8,431 nucleotides of DNA from CAYNFP01 sp964492595. GTDB lineage: Bacteria; Bacillota_I; Bacilli_A; RF39; UBA660. The DNA is taken from positions 1 through 8,431 of the forward strand of contig CAZBKY010000031.1 of NCBI GenBank assembly GCA_964492595.1, given 5' to 3'. Positions 4,837-8,431 of this stretch are shown here, in pieces. A program made the position numbers and the translations under genes. Within the stretch, counting starts at the first letter, position 1. Each line of letters opens with the position of its first letter. The notes under the pieces are model-generated. The model did no database searches. It saw only the letters and a program-made list of their open reading frames with translations, and had not been told where the DNA came from.

Positions 4837-5229
4837 ATGGATAAAAATTCTCATGAGAGTATCAATAAAATAATCGAAACCATGAAGGATAATAATATTT
4901 TAAATACAAAAAAAGTCAGTGATAAATATCATACTTTTGAAGAATTATATATTCAAAGAATTTATTTGTTTAGTATAATATGCAATCAGAACAAACAATT
5001 AGCCTGGAAATCAAAGAGTCATTTTGATGAAGAAAATGATCCAATGTTTAATGGTGATTTTATTGTTGGGTTAAATACTCCTAAAGGTCCCGCAGCTTAT
5101 CATTGCAAACTGGAATTTTGGGATTTATTTGATGTTTTAGAAATTCCAAAAGCACCAGAATATGATGGATACACATTTGAAGAAGTACTTGAGAGGTTAA
5201 TGAGTATATTGATAGAAGAACAAAAGTAA
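4837..5229 (+). CDS. Small protein resembling a phage-associated family of unknown function
   Basis: This 130-residue soluble, acidic protein has no signal peptide or membrane segment. Residues about 27-46 (VSDKYHTFEELYIQRIYLF), a central GDFIVGLNT strand, YHCKLEFWDLFDV and the C-terminal APEYDGYTFEEVLERL recall a protein family I know from phage and prophage genomes of Bacillota, where the pattern is typically VSDGYHTFDELYEHR, YHxPxxxWD and APEWDGHTxxDVxxRL. The biochemical role of that family is not known to me. Here it stands alone, without other phage genes, between a transferase and a glycosyltransferase. It may be a domesticated phage gene or the remnant of an old insertion. The N-terminal 26 residues are charged and specific to this copy as far as I can tell. 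The start is supported by AAGAGG, 9 bases upstream. Family membership is from memory of the pattern only. Confidence 0.8.
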   Translation: MDKNSHESINKIIETMKDNNILNTKKVSDKYHTFEELYIQRIYLFSIICNQNKQLAWKSKSHFDEENDPMFNGDFIVGLNTPKGPAAYHCKLEFWDLFDVLEIPKAPEYDGYTFEEVLERLMSILIEEQK

Positions 5230-5267
5230 TATAAAAAATGCCTACTTCTACATGTTTTGCTCTTATT

Positions 5268-5296
5268 TTGCAAGCCTCTAAGTTTTCTGATATAAT
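5268..5296 (+). promoter_or_regulatory. Strong sigma-A-type promoter of the glycosyltransferase / DUF2304 operon
   Basis: TTGCAA (5268-5273) and a perfect TATAAT (5291-5296) are separated by exactly 17 bp. The predicted transcription start is near 5303, so the leader is only about 10 nt and begins with the ribosome binding site GAGGG (5303-5307). This promoter decides the start of the next gene: any ATG upstream of about 5303 would not be in the transcript from this promoter. Confidence 0.78.
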
Positions 5297-5312
5297 GATT
5301 ATGAGGGTTTTT

Positions 5313-6029
5313 ATGGAAAAAGTGTTATTAATTATTCCTGCTTATAATGAGGAAAAAAACATATTGAACGTTTTTAATTCTATAAAAAAATATAATAAAG
5401 ATAACAAGACCAAATATGATGTTATTGTTATTAATGATGGTTCAAAAGATAAAACTAAAGAAATATTAAAAAGAAACAAAATACCTTCTATAAACTTGAT
5501 GGATAATTTAGGAATAGGAGGAGCTGTTCAAACAGGATTTAAGTATGCCTATGAAAACAATTATGATATAGCTGTTCAGTTTGATGGAGATAATCAGCAT
5601 GATATTAAATTTGTAAAAAATATAATAAGGCCGATAATTTATAAGAAATTTGACTGTGTAATTGGCAGTAGATTTATTGGTAATTTAAGCAAGTATAAAT
5701 CAACCTTTTTAAGAAGAGTAGGAATAAAAATTCTATCCTTTGAAATCAGATTATTGACACGCAAGAAGATTAAAGATCCAACTTCAGGATTTAGAGCTTT
5801 TAATAAAAAAGTTATAAAATATTTTTCTAATGATTATCCTTTAGAATATCCTGAGCCAATTTCTACTGTAATGCTTCTGAAAAATAAGTTTTCAGTAATT
5901 GAAGTACCAGTTAAAATGAAGAGTAGGAAAAATGGAATTTCGTCAATATATTCCTGGAGAACTGTTTATTATATGATAAATGTTATTTTGTCTATTTTTA
6001 TTGTAAGTATAAAGGAGAAAAAGATATGA
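5313..6029 (+). CDS. Family 2 glycosyltransferase, DPM/polyprenyl-phosphate sugar synthase-like
   Basis: This 238-residue GT-A fold enzyme has its catalytic domain at the very N-terminus: LLIIPAYNEE (5-14), IVINDGSKDKT (38-48), NLGIGGAVQTG (65-75), the metal-binding QFDGDNQHD (DxD at 91-93), VIGSRFIG, and DPTSGFRAFNKK acceptor-side motifs. A hydrophobic C-terminal stretch may touch the membrane. Enzymes of this type transfer a sugar from a nucleotide sugar to a polyprenyl phosphate or a lipid-linked acceptor on the cytoplasmic side. An in-frame ATG exists at 5238, but the extra 25 codons run straight through a strong promoter and do not resemble the family; ATG 5313, preceded by GAGGG at 5 bases, is the better start. 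The gene overlaps the DUF2304 gene by 4 bp (ATGA), a common pairing. The exact sugar and acceptor cannot be told. Confidence 0.9.
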   Translation: MEKVLLIIPAYNEEKNILNVFNSIKKYNKDNKTKYDVIVINDGSKDKTKEILKRNKIPSINLMDNLGIGGAVQTGFKYAYENNYDIAVQFDGDNQHDIKFVKNIIRPIIYKKFDCVIGSRFIGNLSKYKSTFLRRVGIKILSFEIRLLTRKKIKDPTSGFRAFNKKVIKYFSNDYPLEYPEPISTVMLLKNKFSVIEVPVKMKSRKNGISSIYSWRTVYYMINVILSIFIVSIKEKKI

Positions 6030-6367
6030 GTTCAAATTTAAGAATTTCGGTATTGATATTTGCCCTTTTATTAATAATTACAGTAGTATTAATTTTGAGA
6101 AAAGGCAAATTGTCTACTAAATATGCTATTATGTGGCTATTTGTTGCTTTTATAATGTCAATTTTAATAATATTTCCTCATATCTTGATTTTCTTAACTA
6201 AATTACTTGGATTTGAGGTTCAGTCAAATATGATATTTTCAATATTTATAGGTTTGATAATATATATAAGCATATCTCTTACAATAATTGTATCCAAGCA
6301 AAAAGAAAAAATTAATTCACTGATAAGAGAAGTTTCAATATTAAAAGAAAAAATTAACAAAAAATAA
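6026..6367 (+). CDS. DUF2304 small membrane protein
   Basis: The 113 residues contain three membrane segments (about 6-23, 32-54 and 67-87) and a charged, probably coiled-coil tail (about 90-113, KQKEKINSLIREVSILKEKI). The LSTKYAIMWLFVAFIMSILIIFP segment is typical of the DUF2304 family. These proteins are usually encoded directly after a family 2 glycosyltransferase of the DPM-like type, as here, where ATGA makes a 4-bp overlap. AAAGGAG lies 8 bases before the ATG, inside the preceding gene. The likely role is as a membrane partner or anchor of that glycosyltransferase; the molecular function of the family is not established to my knowledge. It ends 2 bp from the stop of the convergent second glycosyltransferase. 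Confidence 0.88.
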   Translation: MSSNLRISVLIFALLLIITVVLILRKGKLSTKYAIMWLFVAFIMSILIIFPHILIFLTKLLGFEVQSNMIFSIFIGLIIYISISLTIIVSKQKEKINSLIREVSILKEKINKK

Positions 6368-6369
6368 CT

Positions 6370-7401
6370 TTATTTATCTAATTTCTTTAATATATTGTTA
6401 AAGAATTTATTTGTATATAAAAGTTTAATGAAAAATCTGCTAATAAATAAATTATATAAAAATTCGCTACCAATAAAATAGTTTACTAATTTATAAACTT
6501 TTGATTTTTTATAATATTTATTATTTTTATAGTCCATATCTTTTAATAAATTTATAGTTTTGCCTCTTATAACATTTCTTTCTTTCTTATCATTTAAAAG
6601 TTCACTTTCAAATGTTCTATATAGCGTATGAGTTAAAATAATATAATCTATTTCTTCTTTATATTTATCATATAAATTATAATTTATAAAATTATTTAAT
6701 AAATGTTTTAAAGAAACAAATGATTCATTTAATTTCTCAAAATTTACTTTATGAGATAAACCATTTCTTCCAATCACGTAATTATAAACTACTTTTGGTA
6801 TATGCCTGATATTCTGAGCTTTAGCTAAAGCCAAAAGGCTAATATTTATATCCTCGCCTATATAAGTAAAAACAAAAGAATCTTCTGTTATTAATTCTCT
6901 TTTTATAAGTTTTATACATAATGAGGGCTTATATAATAATATATTTTTCTCTTGTTTTAAATTAATTTTAGTATTTGGGCCTCCATACATTCTTTTAATA
7001 AATTTATAATTTTCATCTAACTCATTGTAGTCTGCTAAAACAACATCCGCATTAGTTTCTTTAATGCATTTTACAAAGTGGCTTATTGAAGACTTTTCTA
7101 AAAAGTCATCTGCATCTACAAAATAAACATAAGCTCCTTTGGAGTTATCAAATGCTTTTTTTCTTGCATAATTAGGTCCTTGATTTTTTTCACTTAATAT
7201 TTTTATATTTTTATATTTTCTAGAATGATTTTTTAATATTTTTAAAGTATCATCAGTAGAGTTGTTATCAACAATAATTATTTCAATATTTTTATAATCC
7301 TGGCTGTTTAAAGATTCTATTAACCTGTCAATTTTATTTGATACATTATAAGCAGGAATTAATATACTTACCAAAATTTCTTTTTTTAAATCAATACCCA
7401 T
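6370..7401 (-). CDS. Family 2 glycosyltransferase
   Basis: This 343-residue protein has an N-terminal GT-A catalytic domain: VSILIPAYNVSNKIDRLIESL (11-31), IIIVDNNSTDDTLKIL (41-56), EKNQGPNYARKKAF (71-84) and the metal-binding YFVDADDF (Asp96, Asp98, Asp99). The region 150-230 carries CIKLIKREL and GEDINISLLALAKA, typical of capsule and teichoic-type glycosyltransferases in which an acidic GED motif follows. The C-terminal 110 residues are Lys- and Asn-rich and of no recognised family. No signal peptide is present, so it is cytoplasmic or peripheral. GAGG (7410-7407) lies 5 bases before the ATG. It is transcribed towards the DUF2304 gene and away from the HAD-fold gene. It probably adds a sugar to the glycan started by the transferase upstream; donor and acceptor are unknown. 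Confidence 0.9.
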   Translation of the reverse strand: MGIDLKKEILVSILIPAYNVSNKIDRLIESLNSQDYKNIEIIIVDNNSTDDTLKILKNHSRKYKNIKILSEKNQGPNYARKKAFDNSKGAYVYFVDADDFLEKSSISHFVKCIKETNADVVLADYNELDENYKFIKRMYGGPNTKINLKQEKNILLYKPSLCIKLIKRELITEDSFVFTYIGEDINISLLALAKAQNIRHIPKVVYNYVIGRNGLSHKVNFEKLNESFVSLKHLLNNFINYNLYDKYKEEIDYIILTHTLYRTFESELLNDKKERNVIRGKTINLLKDMDYKNNKYYKKSKVYKLVNYFIGSEFLYNLFISRFFIKLLYTNKFFNNILKKLDK

Positions 7402-7416
7402 AACAACCTCACATAT

Positions 7417-7422
7417 ATTCTA
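7417..7422 (-). promoter_or_regulatory. Possible -10 box of the minus-strand glycosyltransferase
   Basis: On the minus strand TAGAAT (7422-7417) lies 15 bp before the ATG at 7401. Only a weak -35 (TTTAAA, 7445-7440, 17-bp spacing) is seen. The leader would be very short, as at other genes here. Confidence 0.35.
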
Positions 7423-7483
7423 TCATGTCTTGTGGAGTTTTTAAAACCAGAACAAGCTAATTGTATTAAAAAAATAATCCCTA

Positions 7484-7492
7484 TGTTATAAT
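7484..7492 (+). promoter_or_regulatory. Extended -10 promoter of the HAD-fold gene
   Basis: TG-T-TATAAT (7484-7492) is a perfect extended -10 element. The -35 region is poor (TTGTAT at 7461-7466 is 20 bp away), which is usual for extended -10 promoters. Transcription would start near 7499, about 42 nt before the ATG at 7541. Confidence 0.6.
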
Positions 7493-7540
7493 TAAAAAGA
7501 AGTTTATAGTAATTTTGCAATAAGTATTTGGGAGTTAAAT

Positions 7541-8431
7541 ATGAATTATAAATGTATTAAAAAATATAAATTTGTTTCTTTTGACTTATTTGATACTTTA
7601 ATTACTAGAATAGTGAGTACTCCTAGCGATGTTTTTGATTTAGTTGAAAAAGTATATTTAAAAAATAATATTTCCAAAATCAAAGATTTTAAAAATAAAA
7701 GAAAAGCTGCAGAAATAGAGGCAAGAACAAATTGCAAATATCAAGAAGTGACTTTAGATGATATTTATAAAAAACTAGCAATATTTTACACTGAAAAAGA
7801 ACTTAATAAAATTAAAAATTTGGAAAAAGAACTAGAAATATCTTTGTGTGTTAGAAATGAAATTATGTATGAATATTATAAATATTGTGTTAAAAATAAT
7901 AAAAAAGTAATAATTACATCTGATATGTATTTACCTAAAGAAACAATAAAAAAAATACTGCATAAAAATGGATACACCAGTAACTATAAAGTTTATGTTT
8001 CTTCTGATACCAAGGTTTTAAAGTCAACTTCTAAAATGTATGATTACATAATAAATGATTTAAATATAACAAAAAAAGATATTATTCACATGGGAGATAA
8101 TTTATATGTTGATTTTATTGTTCCAAGGTTAAAAGGTATAAAATCATTAAAAGTAAAAAAATTAAGAAAAAGTAAAAGTGAAAATTTAGATACAAGTATA
8201 TTTAAAAATTATTTAAGTTTATTGCCTAAAGAGTCTGATTATTTTAAAAATTTTGGATATAAATGTTTAGGACCTTTATTATATGGTTTCTCATTTTGGC
8301 TTAAAGGTGAAATAGAAAAATCTAAAAATTATAATATTTTCTTTTTAGCTCGTGAAGGAAAAATCATGAAAGAATCATTTGAGTTAATAAATGACAATCC
8401 TGAAATAAAAACTTCATATATGTATGCCTCA
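7541..8431 (+). CDS. HAD-fold protein of the polysaccharide-locus type, 3' end outside the window
   Basis: An uninterrupted frame of 297 codons runs from ATG 7541 to the last base of the window with no stop, so the gene is partial. GGGAG (7530-7534) lies 6 bases upstream. HAD phosphatase motifs are all visible: motif I SFDLFDTLITR (Asp15, Asp18), motif II VIITSDMYL (Thr126 or Ser127), motif III Lys165 or Lys161 in KSTSKMYDYI, and motif IV HMGDNLYVD (Asp186, Asp191). Both nucleophile and acid/base Asp are present, so it may be catalytically active. Residues about 240-297 (GPLLYGFSFWLKGEI, FFLAREGKIMKESFEL, SYMYAS) match the extension seen after this HAD domain in long proteins of capsule and other glycan loci, often 600 residues or more and sometimes fused to glycosyltransferases. 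The role in those loci is not firmly known; dephosphorylation of a sugar phosphate is inference. Confidence 0.87.
   Translation, partial: MNYKCIKKYKFVSFDLFDTLITRIVSTPSDVFDLVEKVYLKNNISKIKDFKNKRKAAEIEARTNCKYQEVTLDDIYKKLAIFYTEKELNKIKNLEKELEISLCVRNEIMYEYYKYCVKNNKKVIITSDMYLPKETIKKILHKNGYTSNYKVYVSSDTKVLKSTSKMYDYIINDLNITKKDIIHMGDNLYVDFIVPRLKGIKSLKVKKLRKSKSENLDTSIFKNYLSLLPKESDYFKNFGYKCLGPLLYGFSFWLKGEIEKSKNYNIFFLAREGKIMKESFELINDNPEIKTSYMYAS

Noticed and set aside
6015..6030. Genetic code 4 (TGA as Trp), considered because of the low GC content
   Set aside because: The first glycosyltransferase ends in TGA within a normal ATGA overlap and other Trp residues use TGG; reading through would add only four codons. 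Code 11 fits.
6352..6420. Bidirectional terminator between the convergent DUF2304 and glycosyltransferase genes
   Set aside because: Only short AT-rich inverted repeats are present, for example a CTTTAA/TTAAAG pair inside coding sequence. None has a convincing stem with a following T run.
7546..7737. Minus-strand 63-codon frame
   Set aside because: It lies opposite the HAD-fold gene, which has motifs I to IV and a ribosome binding site.

Overview
The window is very AT-rich (by eye above 70% A+T) and uses AGGAGG-type ribosome binding sites, sigma-A-like promoters, a CCA-encoding tRNA and secreted Gram-positive-style surface proteins. This points to a low-GC member of the Bacillota. The mix of dockerin, cohesin-like and cadherin-like domains resembles uncultured gut lineages such as RF39-type Bacilli or Clostridia, but I cannot place it further. 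TGA reads as a stop (the first glycosyltransferase ends in an ATGA overlap), so genetic code 11 fits. Two runs of N (100 and 10 bases) show that this is a scaffolded draft or metagenome assembly.

Left part (1-3713, all genes on the minus strand). Reading leftwards from about 3700: a duplicated promoter cassette; the first 12 codons of a secreted-protein gene cut off by the 10-N gap; a second copy of the cassette; a secreted peptidoglycan hydrolase (two SH3-like domains, a GH73-type glucosaminidase domain, a C-terminal dockerin); a membrane-anchored protein with a cohesin-like and a cadherin-like domain; a hairpin terminator; and tRNA-Gly(TCC) with its own promoter. The hydrolase stop codon lies inside the ribosome binding site of the cohesin-like gene, so the two are tightly coupled. 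The likely arrangement is that the membrane protein displays a cohesin-like module outside the cell and the hydrolase docks onto it, making a two-gene, non-cellulosomal cohesin-dockerin system for holding a wall hydrolase at the membrane. This is the most interesting content of the window.

Middle (3714-6367, plus strand). A polyprenyl-phosphate sugar-1-phosphate transferase (WecA/TagO/MraY superfamily) is divergent from the hydrolase block. It is followed by a small protein resembling a phage-associated family, then by a DPM-like family 2 glycosyltransferase whose stop overlaps the start of a DUF2304 membrane protein. The first and last members suggest lipid-linked glycan synthesis at the inner membrane face.

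Right part (6370-8431). A second family 2 glycosyltransferase lies on the minus strand, only 2 bp from the DUF2304 gene. Divergent from it is a HAD-fold protein of a type found in polysaccharide loci; its gene has no stop in the window and runs off the right edge. Together the right two-thirds looks like a surface glycan locus next to a cell-wall hydrolase display locus. No CRISPR array, insertion sequence or rRNA was seen.
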